Counted from the stretch's first letter, positions 49,239-58,809 are shown. The stretch: DNA of 64,000 nucleotides from CAWBRT01 sp963832785 (GCA_963832785.1 CAWHVF010000005.1:2108001-2172000); one strand, 5' to 3'. The notes: generated from the letters alone by a model not told the origin. Made by a program: numbers and translations.

Positions 49239-49572
49239 GTGTTCTCTATCCCCTCGCTCGATTTCTTTGACACGGAAACCGGCACCGTACTTTAAGCAGC
49301 TCTTGCCGGTCCCAATGACTATAGCCGATTTTATATCTGCTTTTTGCCGGGGAATGCCGGCCGGCGCCTTCGGCGTGCCTACAAAGAGTGCTGATCCGGC
49401 GGCCTGGGGTTTATAATCGCGCTTCACCCCCCGGAACAGGCCAGCTGATCGCCTGTCTGCGGGAGGAGATAAATCCCAAACGACGAGGGCCCCGGCGAGC
49501 GTCGCGCCTCGGCTCGGCAAGCGTACAGTGCGCTGGCCTGGGAGCCGGCGGTTGACGGGGTGAACAGATACT
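49239..49572. other. Divergent intergenic region, no gene seen
   Basis: 334 bases between pdxA2 (minus) and frr (plus). This is where both promoters should be. GGAGGAGATAAATCC at 49461 resembles a ribosome-binding site but has no productive ORF after it. Confidence 0.3.
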
Positions 49573-50160
49573 ATGGCTCAAGTCAGCATGGCCCAAGTGG
49601 CCGCTCTGAAAGAAACCTACACGCAACTGAAGTCCCGCATGGAGAAGGCGGTAGAAGACTTCCGCCGCGAGCTGGCGGCCACGCGCACCGGCCGCGCCTC
49701 GGTCAACATGCTGGACCCCGTACACGTGGATTACTACGGCTCGTCGATGCCGCTGAACCAGATCGCACAGATCCACGCTCCCGAGCCGCAGATGATCACC
49801 GTGCAGCCCTTCGACCCCAGCACTCTACAGGCCATCGAGAAGGCTATCCGCAGCGCCGGGCTGGGACTGAACCCCATGAACGACGGCAAGATCGTGCGCG
49901 TGCCCATTCCGCCGCTGACCGGCGAACGGCGCAAAGAGCTGGTCAAGCACCTCAACAAGGTGCTGGAAGAGCATCGCACCGCCGTGCGCAACATCCGCCG
50001 CGACGGCAACGAGGCCATCAAAAAAGCGCTCAAGGACAAGAAAATTACCGAAGACGAAGAGCGTGGCTCAATGGAGCAGATTCAGAAGCTGACTGACGAC
50101 GAAATCAAAAAAATGGAAGAGATGGCCAAGGCCAAAGAAAAGGAAGTCATGCAGGTGTGA
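49573..50160 (+). CDS. frr: Ribosome recycling factor
   Basis: 195 residues, about ten more than usual at the N-terminus. RRF releases 70S ribosomes from mRNA after termination, together with EF-G. Conserved: FRRELAATRTGRASVNMLDPVHVDYYGS, written here by its core RTGRAS, plus VQPFDPSTLQAIEKAIRSAGLGLNP around 85-110 and the long charged hairpin at the C-terminus (RNIRRDGNE...KKITEDEE). Normally frr follows pyrH/tsf; here no such genes precede it. Its TGA overlaps a GTG of the following restriction-modification gene. Confidence 0.95.
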   Translation: MAQVSMAQVAALKETYTQLKSRMEKAVEDFRRELAATRTGRASVNMLDPVHVDYYGSSMPLNQIAQIHAPEPQMITVQPFDPSTLQAIEKAIRSAGLGLNPMNDGKIVRVPIPPLTGERRKELVKHLNKVLEEHRTAVRNIRRDGNEAIKKALKDKKITEDEERGSMEQIQKLTDDEIKKMEEMAKAKEKEVMQV

Positions 50161-52682
50161 GAGGCTCTCGCTTCTCAACAGGGACGCGCCCCGTGCTAGT
50201 TGATGCGATTGACTTTTTCCGCTTAGACGCGAACCGGAAGTTGGACCCTGAGCGTCGCTCAGAGTTGGGGCAGTTTATGACCCCGGCGGCAACGGCGCGC
50301 CTCATGGCCTCAATGTTTCAGGCCAACGCTGACAAACTCGCTCTGCTTGACGCTGGGGCGGGCGTTGGGACACTGACGGCGGCGTTTGTTGCTGAGGTAT
50401 GTGACCGCGCTCATAAGCCCTGGGCCATTGATGCAACCGCATACGAGATTGATCCAACGCTGGTCGAATATCTCCGGAGCACTCTTGATCAATGCCGAAA
50501 AACTTGCGACAGCAATGGCATTACTTTTGGATCTCACCTGATTGACCGTGATTTCATTGAGGACGGTACGCGTAAGCTACGGCAAGAATTATTCGCACCT
50601 ATTGAGCGCTACAATTGTGCAATACTCAACCCGCCATATAGAAAGATCAACAGTGACTCCGAAACCCGCTTAATGCTGAGACAAGTTGATGTTGAAACGT
50701 CCAACCTGTACACCGGGTTTTTGGCCCTTGTGCTAATGCTGCTTACTGATGGCGGTGAGCTCGTTGCCATTACTCCGCGCAGCTTTTGTAACGGCCCATA
50801 TTTCAGGCCTTTCAGAAAGCTTTTATTGGAAACTCTCACGTTGCGCCGCATTCACGTGTTTGAATCCCGGCAGGTTGCGTTCCGCGAAGATGACGTATTG
50901 CAAGAGAACGTTATTTTCTATGGCGTTAAGGGTGGCGACATAGGCAACATTACCATTTCTTCCAGCGCGGGCCCAGACGATGAGTTTGTCACTGTGCGTG
51001 AAATCGCATACGGGAAACTTGTAAGACCCGGCGACCCGGAGCACTTCATTCACATTGTTCCCGATGAACTTGGAGCATCAATTGCCGAGCAAATAGGACG
51101 GCTGTATTGGACACTCCAGGAGCATGATATTGAGGTATCAACTGGGCGCGTGGTCGATTTTAGAGCAAAGCCGCTGTTGCGGGCTTTCCCTGAGGCTGAA
51201 GCTGTCCCGCTTATCTACCCGCTCAATTTTGAGCATGGGTTCGTTCAATGGCCCAAGCTAGGTGGCAAAAAAGCGCAAGCAATGGCACTGTTGCCCGGCG
51301 CTGATGAGTTGCTTGTGCCCAAGGGCACATATGTCCTTGTAAAGCGCTTCTCGTCAAAGGAGGAACCACGGCGTGTAGTTGCCGCCGTGTATGACCCAAA
51401 ACGCGTTGATGCCGAGCGAGTTGGGTTTGAAAATCACCTCAATTACTTTCACCGCAAGGGCGGCGGATTGCCCGTAACGTTTGCAAAGGGCCTTGCTGCC
51501 TTTCTCAATTCAACCTTGGTAGATTTGTATTTCCGGCAATTCAGCGGACACACCCAGGTCAACGCGACGGACTTGAGGAACCTGAAATACCCTACGCGAT
51601 CACAAGTTGAGGCGCTTGGGGCGAAAATCGGGGATCATTTCCCTGCGCAAGAAACGATTGATCAACTTGTTGAGGAGGCTCTCAAATTGTCGGATGCAAC
51701 AGGCGTTCCTGACCCTGTGAGGGCGAAGAAGAAGATTGATGAGGCGCTGGGCATTCTCAAAGATTTGGGGTTGCCGCGGGAACAACAGAATGAGCGGTCA
51801 GCATTGACGCTGCTTTCATTGCTTGACCTCAAGCCTGAGACACCGTGGGCGTATGCGAAAGAACCGCTCATGGGTATCACCCCCATGATGGATTTTTTTG
51901 AGGCTAATTACGGCAAACGGTACGCACCAAATACACGTGAAACGGTCCGGCGACAAACTATTCATCAGTTCCTTGACGCGGGCGTTGTGAACATCAACCC
52001 GGACAAACCTGAGCGCCCGACCAACAGCCCGTATGCCGTGTATCAGATTGAGCCGGGCCTACTGAAATTGCTGAGGATGTATGGCACACCTGAATGGGAT
52101 GCGGGCCTGAGGACCTATCTCGCCTCAGTTGAGACATTGAAAAAGCGATACGCACAAGAGCGGCAGATGAAACGCATCCCAATTGAAATTGAAAAGGGGG
52201 AGATAATCACGCTCTCGCCTGGCGGTCAGAACATACTTGTTGAGAGGGTCATCAAGGATTTCTGCGAGCTTTTTACAAGCGGCGGTAAACTCGTTTACGT
52301 TGGCGATACGGACGAAAAGTTTGCGCACTTTGACAGGCCGCTGCTTAAATCTTTGGGCGTTTCCATTGAGGAACACGGCAAAATGCCAGACGTGATTGTG
52401 TACCTTGAGCGCAAGAACTGGCTTGTGCTCATTGAGGCGGTAACAAGTCATGGGCCGGTTAATCCCAAGCGGCGCGGTGATTTGAAAACCCTGTTCAAAG
52501 GGTGCAAGGCGGGACTGGTGTTCGTCACCGCGTTCCTTGACCGGCAAGCAATGACGAAATACCTCAGTGACATTTCATGGGAAACTGAGGTTTGGGTGGC
52601 GGACGCGCCAACCCACCTGATCCACTTCAACGGTGAACGTTTTCTTGGTCCATATGCGGATGACAACAACGGTGAAGTGTGA
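50157..52682 (+). CDS. BsuBI/PstI-type restriction-modification fusion (N6-adenine methyltransferase plus endonuclease)
   Basis: 841 residues. The N-terminal two-thirds is a gamma-type N6-adenine methyltransferase: GQFMTP at 39-43, SAM motif I LLDAGAGVG (63-71), and catalytic motif IV NPPY (158-161). The C-terminal part (about 690-841) is the BsuBI/PstI endonuclease domain: PGGQNILVERVIKDFCELF, MPDVIVYLERKNWLVLIEAVTSHGP with the PD...E-x core, and FNGERFLGPYAD at the end. In PstI and BsuBI the two activities are separate proteins recognising CTGCAG; here they share one chain. Composition is clearly AT-richer than frr and gltX. The GTG overlaps the frr stop (GTGA); GTG 50193 is the alternative start. 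Confidence 0.85.
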   Translation: MRGSRFSTGTRPVLVDAIDFFRLDANRKLDPERRSELGQFMTPAATARLMASMFQANADKLALLDAGAGVGTLTAAFVAEVCDRAHKPWAIDATAYEIDPTLVEYLRSTLDQCRKTCDSNGITFGSHLIDRDFIEDGTRKLRQELFAPIERYNCAILNPPYRKINSDSETRLMLRQVDVETSNLYTGFLALVLMLLTDGGELVAITPRSFCNGPYFRPFRKLLLETLTLRRIHVFESRQVAFREDDVLQENVIFYGVKGGDIGNITISSSAGPDDEFVTVREIAYGKLVRPGDPEHFIHIVPDELGASIAEQIGRLYWTLQEHDIEVSTGRVVDFRAKPLLRAFPEAEAVPLIYPLNFEHGFVQWPKLGGKKAQAMALLPGADELLVPKGTYVLVKRFSSKEEPRRVVAAVYDPKRVDAERVGFENHLNYFHRKGGGLPVTFAKGLAAFLNSTLVDLYFRQFSGHTQVNATDLRNLKYPTRSQVEALGAKIGDHFPAQETIDQLVEEALKLSDATGVPDPVRAKKKIDEALGILKDLGLPREQQNERSALTLLSLLDLKPETPWAYAKEPLMGITPMMDFFEANYGKRYAPNTRETVRRQTIHQFLDAGVVNINPDKPERPTNSPYAVYQIEPGLLKLLRMYGTPEWDAGLRTYLASVETLKKRYAQERQMKRIPIEIEKGEIITLSPGGQNILVERVIKDFCELFTSGGKLVYVGDTDEKFAHFDRPLLKSLGVSIEEHGKMPDVIVYLERKNWLVLIEAVTSHGPVNPKRRGDLKTLFKGCKAGLVFVTAFLDRQAMTKYLSDISWETEVWVADAPTHLIHFNGERFLGPYADDNNGEV

Positions 52683-52707
52683 CAGTGCAATCCGGCAAAA
52701 ACGGTGA

Positions 52708-54342
52708 TTAGCCGCGATTGGAGCTCGCCATCCTTGCCTGTTCGAAGCTCTCGACGCGCTCGCGCACGCTGGCCACGTGCACCGGCAGGTTCAGCCGGCT
52801 GCCCTCCTCGATGAGCGGAATCAGCTTTTCGAACTCCGGCCCGGAGTGCGCGCCGGTCAGCATCAGGCGAACCGGGTGAAACAGTTCCCTGCCCTTGACG
52901 CCGGTTTCCTTCTGCACCTCTTTCATGATGGCCTTGAAGCGCTCAGAGGTGAGGGCGTCGGAGCTGGTAAGCACGCGGGCGGCGAAGGCGGCCAGCACGG
53001 CGGGGGTCTTGGGCGAGCGCATCAGCTCGGCGTTTTCCGGAGTGCGGAGAGCGGCCTCCGGCTCGAAGCGGAAGAGCAGGGCGGCGCGCTCGGGCAGCTC
53101 GTCCAGCTTATTGACGGCGGGCGTGAACAGCTCCAGCAATTTCAGCAGCCAGCGCACGTGCGGTCCGCGCAGCGAGACCACCTCGTCCAGCTCGTCTTTG
53201 GCGAAGGCCGCCTTGGCCTGTTCTCCGTAGTAACCGGCGGCGGCCAGGAAGCGCAGCGAGGAAAACAGCAAGTCGATTTTCCTGCCCTCGTGCACCCACT
53301 CCTCGGGCTCGTGGCCATTGAGCCACTCCAGCCGTTCCTTTACGTAGTGGCGGTTGAGCCAGTAGAGCTTTTCGAAGTCGAAGACCGCCGCCGAGGGGGT
53401 GACGCGGCGCAGGTCGAACTCGCGCACCAGTTCCTCGCGGGAAAATATCTCGCGTGTGCCGCCCGTGGGCGCCCAGCCGAGCAGCGCCATGTAGTTCATC
53501 AGCGCCTCGGGCAGCACGCCCATGTCGCGGAAGGCGGCCACCGAAGTCGCGCCGTGGCGCTTGGACATGCGCTCGCGGTCGGGGCCGAGGATGGTCGACA
53601 GGTGGGCGAACTGCGGCACCGGCCAGCCTAGAGCCTCGTAGAGCGCCACCTGCTTGGGCGTGTTGGAGAGGTGATCGTCGCCGCGGATGACGTGGGTGAT
53701 GCGCATTTCGGCATCGTCGACCACCACCGTGTAGTTGTAAACCGGCACGCCGCTGGAGCGCAGGATGATGGGATCGCTGACCGCTTCGCTGGAGAACTCG
53801 ACCTCGCCGCGAACCAAGTCGTGAAAGCGAATGGGGCGCTGGGGAATGCGCAGGCGGATGGCGCAGGGCTCACCCGCCTGCCGGCGCCGCCGCGCTTCAG
53901 CCGCATCGAGCTGGCGGCAGGTGCCGGGATAGACCGGGGCGCGATGCTCCTTCATGGCCTGCTCGCGGAAGCGATCCAGCTCCTCCGCCGTGCAAAAACA
54001 GTAGTAGGCCTTGCCTTCCGAGACCAGCCGTTCGGCGTGCTCGCGATAGACCTCCAGCTTGTCACTCTGGCGATAGGGCGGAAACGGACCGCCGACGTCC
54101 GGCCCCTCGTCCCAGTCAAGACCCAGCCACTTCAGGTCTTCGAGCAGTTGCGCCTCGTAGCGCGCCTGGCTGCGCTCGACGTCGGTGTCCTCGATGCGCA
54201 CCACCATGGCGCCGCCCTGCTGGCGGGCAAAGAGCCAGTTGAACAGGGCGGTGCGGGCATTGCCGACGTGTAGCTGCCCGGTTGGAGACGGCGCAAAACG
54301 GACACGAACCTGGCCGGCGGCGGAGCTGTCTTCTGCTGGCAT
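52708..54342 (-). CDS. gltX: Glutamyl-tRNA synthetase
   Basis: 544 residues from ATG 54342. Class I synthetase: RFAPSPTGQLHVGNARTAL (HIGH motif as HVGN), the KMSKS loop RERMSKRHGA, and zinc-type residues in YCFCTAEELD. It charges tRNA-Glu in the cytoplasm. The C-terminal anticodon-binding domain is of the bacterial all-helical type and about 60 residues longer than in E. coli. An in-frame extension up to 54429 reads into a repeat and lacks homology. It converges with the restriction-modification gene. Confidence 0.95.
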   Translation of the reverse strand: MPAEDSSAAGQVRVRFAPSPTGQLHVGNARTALFNWLFARQQGGAMVVRIEDTDVERSQARYEAQLLEDLKWLGLDWDEGPDVGGPFPPYRQSDKLEVYREHAERLVSEGKAYYCFCTAEELDRFREQAMKEHRAPVYPGTCRQLDAAEARRRRQAGEPCAIRLRIPQRPIRFHDLVRGEVEFSSEAVSDPIILRSSGVPVYNYTVVVDDAEMRITHVIRGDDHLSNTPKQVALYEALGWPVPQFAHLSTILGPDRERMSKRHGATSVAAFRDMGVLPEALMNYMALLGWAPTGGTREIFSREELVREFDLRRVTPSAAVFDFEKLYWLNRHYVKERLEWLNGHEPEEWVHEGRKIDLLFSSLRFLAAAGYYGEQAKAAFAKDELDEVVSLRGPHVRWLLKLLELFTPAVNKLDELPERAALLFRFEPEAALRTPENAELMRSPKTPAVLAAFAARVLTSSDALTSERFKAIMKEVQKETGVKGRELFHPVRLMLTGAHSGPEFEKLIPLIEEGSRLNLPVHVASVRERVESFEQARMASSNRG

Positions 54343-54357
54343 AGACAAATGGTAGCA

Positions 54358-54655
54358 GAGGGGAAATTGAAGATTGCAGATTGCAGATTGAAGAATTAAG
54401 AGGGTCATCCTGAGCGACGCGCCCGGCACGTCAATCCCGACCCGCCTGTTTTGCGGATCGGGCGGGCGCGGAGGCGAAGGATCTGCTTTTCCCCAATGCA
54501 GAGCTTTTCAAATGCAGATCCCTCGATTCGGCCGCAACAACAGCGGCTACTCTCGGGATGACACCCGCTGTGGGAAAGGAAGTACGGTCAGGGCACCGCC
54601 AAATGGCGCCCATCGAATTGCAGTCAATCTTCAATCTGCAATCTGAAATCTTCAA
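54358..54655. repeat. AT-rich and CATCCTGAGC-type repeats between gltX and pyrD
   Basis: About 300 gene-free bases. At 54364: GAAGATTGCAGATTGCAGAT and AAGAATTAAG. At 54404 an arm GGGTCATCCTGAGCGACGCG with an inverse near 54475 (GCGGAGGCGAAGGATCTGC). At 54625-54660 the opposite AT-rich arm CAATCTTCAATCTGCAATCT. The first and last tracts are mutually inverted, so the whole block can fold back on itself. Promoters for gltX may be included. Confidence 0.55.
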
Positions 54656-55630
54656 TCACTCGAGCCGCAGTCCGCCGATCAGCTCGCGCGTGCTCCGGAC
54701 GCGGTGTTCCAGGCACCAGCGTTCGAAGGCGTCCACCAGTTTTTCGCAGGCGCAGGGGTCCCAGAAGTTGGCGGTGCCGACCTGTATGGCTACCGCTCCG
54801 GCCAGCAGGAACTCAACCACGTCCTCGGCCGTACTGATGCCGCCTATGCCGATGACCGGCAGGCGGACGGCGCGCGCCGCCTCGTACACCATGCGCACCG
54901 CGATGGGCTTGATGGCGGGGCCGGACAGCCCGGCGGTGACGCTGGAAACGCGCGGCTGGCGCGTCTCCGGGTCGATGGCCATGGCGCTGAAGGTGTTGAC
55001 CAGCGAAATGGCGTCGGCGCCGCCATCTTCGGCGGCTTGCGCCATCTGCGGAATGCTGGTGACGTTGGGCGAGAGCTTGACGATCAGCGGACGCCGCGCC
55101 GCCCGCTTGGCGATCCAAACCACTTCCTGCAACAGCTCGGGATTCTGCCCGAAGGCCATGCCGCCATACCTGGTGTTGGGGCAGGAAACGTTCAGCTCGT
55201 AGGCGGCAATGCCTTCGCCTTCGTTCAGCATTTGAATGGTGGCTTCGTAGTCGTCGACGGAATAACCGAAGACGTTGGCGATGACCACGATGTTGGGAAT
55301 CCGCTGCAGGATAGGAAGCTTTTCCTCCAGGAAGGCACGCGCCCCTATGTTCTGCAGGCCGATGGCATTGAGCATGCCGGCGGCGGTTTCAAACAGGCGC
55401 GGAGGCGGATTGCCCGCCATGGGCTCGCGCGACAGGCCCTTGACCACAAAGCCGCCAAGCTTGTCGAGACTGACAATGTCCTCGAATTCCACGCCGTAGC
55501 CGAAGGTTCCGGCGGAGGCCATGATGGGATTCTTCAGCGTGATCCCGGCAAAGCTGGTGCTGGTATCAAGAGGCTGCGGCCGCGCCACGCTGGCTGCCGG
55601 GACCGACCCTGGAGGCGCTTTCGAACTCAT
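54656..55630 (-). CDS. pyrD: Dihydroorotate dehydrogenase, class 1B catalytic subunit
   Basis: 324 residues. Class 1 TIM barrel that oxidises dihydroorotate to orotate with FMN. Conserved: LKNPIMASAGTFGYG, ELNVSCPNTRYGG with the catalytic Cys of class 1 (NVSCPN), KLSPNVTSIPQMA, SLVNTFSAMAIDPE and GIGGISTAEDVVEFLLAGA. ATG 55630 overlaps the aminotransferase stop by 4 bases (ATGA); a longer reading would lie inside the preceding gene. The 1B class normally needs the PyrK FeS/FAD subunit; no pyrK is seen here. Confidence 0.92.
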   Translation of the reverse strand: MSSKAPPGSVPAASVARPQPLDTSTSFAGITLKNPIMASAGTFGYGVEFEDIVSLDKLGGFVVKGLSREPMAGNPPPRLFETAAGMLNAIGLQNIGARAFLEEKLPILQRIPNIVVIANVFGYSVDDYEATIQMLNEGEGIAAYELNVSCPNTRYGGMAFGQNPELLQEVVWIAKRAARRPLIVKLSPNVTSIPQMAQAAEDGGADAISLVNTFSAMAIDPETRQPRVSSVTAGLSGPAIKPIAVRMVYEAARAVRLPVIGIGGISTAEDVVEFLLAGAVAIQVGTANFWDPCACEKLVDAFERWCLEHRVRSTRELIGGLRLE

Positions 55631-56574
55631 GAATCCTCCCGCTTGCTCAAATTGCCGCATTCGCCGGCGACCAAGGCGGTGAAGGCCTCCATCAGCCGGC
55701 GCGTGACCGGGCCGACCTTGCCGCAGCCGACCGGGACGCCGTCGAGCGAGACCAGCGGCATGATCTCCACGCTGGTGAGGCTGAGGAAGGCCTCCTCGGC
55801 GGCTTTGGCAAAGGCCACGTCGAATGGCACTTCCACTACCGGAATGCCTAGCTTGGGGACAAGCTGCGTCAGGATGATGGTCCTGGAGATGCCTCTCAGG
55901 ATCAGGTGATTCGCCGGATGGGTATGCAGCCGCCCATCTTTGACGGCGAAAAAGTTAGTGCTGGCGCCCTCGGTGACTATGCCATCGAGCGGCTCGTTTG
56001 GGAAGGGCACACTGCCCGCTTGCGCCGCGCCGCGCGCGGCATATAGCTCTCTGGGGCGCACCTGTACGGCCTCGAAGACGCCGGCCTCATGGGCGCGCTG
56101 CTTGGCCATGACGTTGCCAAGCAGGTTGAGCGACTTGATGTCGCAACGCAGCCAGCGCACGTCGGGCACGAAGACGGCGGCGGCGCCGGCTTGGCGCAAG
56201 GCGTAATTCGGGGTGAACGGCTGCACGGTCATGGTCAGCCGGGGAACGGGATTGTCGGGAAAAGCGTGCCCCCGAACCGCCACGCCGCGCGTGATCTGCA
56301 GGTAAACCGTGCCTTCGGCGATGCCGCTTTTTTCAATCAGCAGCTCATGCAGACGTGCCAGCTCTTCAAAGCTGTAGGTGATCGGAATCCCCAGCTCGCG
56401 CAGGGAACGATAAAGCCGGTCGACGTGCAAGCGCAGGGCAAAGGGGCGGTGGTTATAGACCCTGGTCACCTCGTAGACGCCGTCGCCAAACTGGTAGCCC
56501 CGGTCCCCGATTTCGATTACCTTTTCCCGCAGATCAATTATTTTGCCGTCGATCAATCCAATTGATTCCATCAA
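55627..56574 (-). CDS. Aminotransferase class IV (D-alanine/branched-chain aminotransferase-like)
   Basis: 315 residues, PLP fold-type IV. The N-terminal DRGYQFGDGVYEVTRVYN resembles D-amino acid aminotransferase (Dat), with YLQITRGVAVRGHAFP in the middle. The PLP lysine is in CDIKSLNLLGNVMAK and GASTNFFAV is near the cofactor phosphate. Dat provides D-glutamate/D-alanine for the wall, IlvE makes branched-chain amino acids; the DIKSLNLL-N pattern is typical of Dat. A 25-residue insertion follows the lysine region (RELYAARGAAQAGSVPF). It is upstream of pyrD in a two-gene unit. Confidence 0.83.
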   Translation of the reverse strand: MMESIGLIDGKIIDLREKVIEIGDRGYQFGDGVYEVTRVYNHRPFALRLHVDRLYRSLRELGIPITYSFEELARLHELLIEKSGIAEGTVYLQITRGVAVRGHAFPDNPVPRLTMTVQPFTPNYALRQAGAAAVFVPDVRWLRCDIKSLNLLGNVMAKQRAHEAGVFEAVQVRPRELYAARGAAQAGSVPFPNEPLDGIVTEGASTNFFAVKDGRLHTHPANHLILRGISRTIILTQLVPKLGIPVVEVPFDVAFAKAAEEAFLSLTSVEIMPLVSLDGVPVGCGKVGPVTRRLMEAFTALVAGECGNLSKREDS

Positions 56575-56663
56575 CTTCTTCCCTTCATACGGCTCACCAA
56601 GTGTCTTCCTTGCCAGGTGCCGCTGACGGCTGTCCTTACGCGATGCAGCCGGCGGCCCTGCCG

Positions 56664-57074
56664 CTACAGTTCCAAGGTCTTGATCGGCAGGTCCCAGTGC
56701 GCCTTCAGGATCTCGAAGCGGCGCTGCTCCTCGCGGCGGAAGGTCTCCTGGTCGGGAAACAGCTTGGCCGCCAGGCCCTTCTCGTCGAAGCTGTCAATGG
56801 CGGCCCTGGCATTGGCAAAGACTATGGTGATCCGGTAATCCCAGCGGCCGTCCTCGGTGGCATGGTAGCGCGGCATGTGCGCGGTGACCTGCAGCATGCG
56901 GCCGAGCTCGACCTGCTTCAGCAGCACGGGCAGATGGTTCTTTTTAAAGAGGGCGATAAATTCATCCGCATGCCCCCACTTCGCCTTGTAATAGTATTCG
57001 ACGACGAAGGGCTTGGAGCTCTCGCCGGCGGAAACGGATTGCGTCTTTGACGGTCCCGGTTTCTGGTCAGCCAT
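56664..57074 (-). CDS. Hypothetical protein, predicted alpha-beta-barrel-like fold
   Basis: 136 residues from ATG 57074, fixed by AGGAG 7 nt upstream. A disordered 20-residue N-terminus (Gln/Pro/Ser/Lys) leads to a compact domain with FVVEYYYKAKWGHADEFIALF, VTAHMPRYHATEDGRWDYRITIVF and a charged helix REEQRRFEILKAHWD. The pattern of strands and helix resembles dimeric alpha-beta-barrel (EthD/monooxygenase-like) proteins, but I cannot name a family. No signal peptide or membrane segment. It stands alone upstream of the aminotransferase/pyrD pair. Confidence 0.6.
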   Translation of the reverse strand: MADQKPGPSKTQSVSAGESSKPFVVEYYYKAKWGHADEFIALFKKNHLPVLLKQVELGRMLQVTAHMPRYHATEDGRWDYRITIVFANARAAIDSFDEKGLAAKLFPDQETFRREEQRRFEILKAHWDLPIKTLEL

Positions 57075-57477
57075 TTGGCTCTCCTGGTTCATCGGCTTGG
57101 TGTTCAAGTTTAGAGTTTGGCAAGAAAGTTAAGTATAGAGGACGGCGGCGACACACAGAATCAGGGCTTTGCCTTGGCCGGCTGAGCACGGCGACAGCCC
57201 TGCCGCCTTGGCCTCTGCGGCTGGTTTCTCGTCGGCGGGCGGTCGTGCAAGGACGCTGCCTTGGGGCCCGGTAAACGCCGATCTTACGTGGGGTGGAGTT
57301 TACTGATCGCGCAATTGCGTCCCGGCGGAAGCAGAGATATGCTGCCTTCGAGGCAAAGGGCACATCTGGCTCGCCGGCCGACGCCGCAGTTCCACCCGGG
57401 GATGAAAACGTCATTCGCCGGGGGCTACAGGCTGTGTTTACCGGGGACCAGGCAGAGGCGGAAGGGGCACCCATCCG
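57075..57477. other. Intergenic region, no gene seen
   Basis: About 400 bases between the divergent hypothetical gene and the deoxynucleoside kinase. Open frames exist but lack homology and codon bias. Promoters for both neighbours are expected here. No repeat was recognised. Confidence 0.3.
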
Positions 57478-58143
57478 ATGGCGAATCTTTTCGAACCACC
57501 ACGCTACATCGCGGTTGAAGGCCCGATCCGGGTCGGCAAGAGCACCCTGGCGCGCTTCATTGCCGAAAACCTGCACGGGCAACTGCTGCTGGAGCCGGAG
57601 GACAATCCTTTTCTCGACGCCTTTTACGATGGCCGGTCCGGCGCCGCCTTTCAAGCGCAGTTCGCTTTCCTGATACGCCGCTTCGAGCAACTGCGGGCCC
57701 TCGACGTCGGGCCCAACTCGCGCCGCGTCCTGGTGGCCGACTACATCTTCGAGAAAGACAAGATATTCGCCAACCTCAACCTCAGCGACCCCGAACTGGA
57801 CATCTACGACCACTACTACAAGCTGTTCCGCAACCAGGTTCCCACGCCCGACCTGGTGATTTATCTGCAGGCTTCGACCGAGGTGCTGCGCAAGCGGCTG
57901 CGCAAAAAGAACGCGGCCGGCGAACGCGCCCTCAACCTGGATTACATGGCCGAGGTCAACCGCGCCTACGAACATTTCTTCTTCCACTACAGCGCCTCCG
58001 ACCTGCTGGTGGTGAATACCTCGGAGATCGACTTCGTGGAAGACAGCCAGGATTTGCGTGAATTGTTGCAGCGACTCAGCGAGCCGGTGCGCGGCACGCA
58101 ATACTTCCTGCCGCTGGGCGGGGCGGAACGAACCGGCGCCTGA
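57478..58143 (+). CDS. Deoxynucleoside kinase (dGK/dAK/dCK family)
   Basis: 221 residues. P-loop GPIRVGKS at 15-22 in a dNK-family context (ARFIAENLHGQLLLEPEDNPFL). DYIFEKD is the DRx-like region near residue 90, here with Tyr in place of the usual Arg. The LID-region arginines are RKRLRKKNAAGERA. It phosphorylates deoxynucleosides for nucleotide salvage. Bacterial members of this type are often annotated deoxyadenosine/deoxyguanosine kinase. ATG 57478; the RBS is not obvious. The two-base-specific substrate cannot be read from sequence. Confidence 0.85.
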   Translation: MANLFEPPRYIAVEGPIRVGKSTLARFIAENLHGQLLLEPEDNPFLDAFYDGRSGAAFQAQFAFLIRRFEQLRALDVGPNSRRVLVADYIFEKDKIFANLNLSDPELDIYDHYYKLFRNQVPTPDLVIYLQASTEVLRKRLRKKNAAGERALNLDYMAEVNRAYEHFFFHYSASDLLVVNTSEIDFVEDSQDLRELLQRLSEPVRGTQYFLPLGGAERTGA

Positions 58144-58331
58144 TAACTGGCCACTGTGCTCAAACACAGGGGCTGAGGGCCGGCGCTTCCACCGCAAAGC
58201 CCTTGTCAGACACACAATCTGCGGAACTCGCCCTGGCCAAACGCAGCCGCGGTGTTTGCTGCGGGCGCCACGAATTCTCGCGCAACTCCGCGCGCCGCCG
58301 CGGGCGTCTCACTCCACAGGAGGCTAAACCT

Positions 58332-58809
58332 ATGGCAACAAACACCGGGCGAAGGAGTACGCGATCACGTTCATCAAGCGCGAGCGCCAGGAGAACGCGG
58401 ACACGCCGCGGCGGCAGCCGCGCAGTAGCCAGGCGGCGTTCATCTTCGCGTGCCTCTGGCGACGCCAGCTCCAGGACGGCTTCGCACCGCCGGGGACGCT
58501 CGCGCGGCAGCTCCGCCGGCACGCGGCGAACCAGCGCGCGCCGGCGTGCGGCATCCACCGGTTCCTCACACTCGCGGACCTCTTCGCGGACGCGCTCCCG
58601 CGCAACCGGCTCTTCGCGCTCGAAGCGCTCAACTTCCGGCCGGTCGCGCAAGTACGGGCCCAAGGCTCAACAGATGGTCGAGCAGGAAATGCGTCACATG
58701 AAACAGGGAGAGCATAGCCGGGGCAATCCTAAACAGGCTATCAGCGATCGGCTTGTCCAAGGCGCGGCGGAGCGGAGCCAAGGTCCCTCCGCGCGGAAAG
58801 GCCGCCTGA
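58332..58809 (+). CDS. Arg/Ser-rich basic protein with a KYGPKAQ C-terminal domain, apparent frameshift
   Basis: About 158 residues if restored. The ATG at 58332 follows AGGAGG by 8 nt. Residues 1-110 are extremely basic low complexity (RRSTRSRSSSASARRTRTRR and similar), suggesting nucleic-acid binding. The domain SRKYGPKAQQMVEQEMRHMK then follows, which resembles a small conserved domain (DUF6496-like) that ends KQAIAIGLSEARR. Here the frame reads KQAISDRLVQG, but removing one A at about 58743 gives KQAI-AIGLSKARRSGAKVP and a stop at 58807-58809. So the C-terminus carries a one-base insertion. The uncorrected frame runs on to 58856. Nucleoid or phage-like DNA-binding role is guessed only. 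Confidence 0.6.

Noticed and set aside
57067..58215. 382-residue open frame antisense to the deoxynucleoside kinase
   Set aside because: The sense frame has a proper P-loop; the antisense product shows only compositional bias.
58160..58663. Glu/Arg-rich 167-residue minus-strand frame opposite the basic protein
   Set aside because: It is the mirror of the Arg/Ser-rich coding sequence; the plus strand has AGGAGG and ATG and a conserved C-terminal domain.
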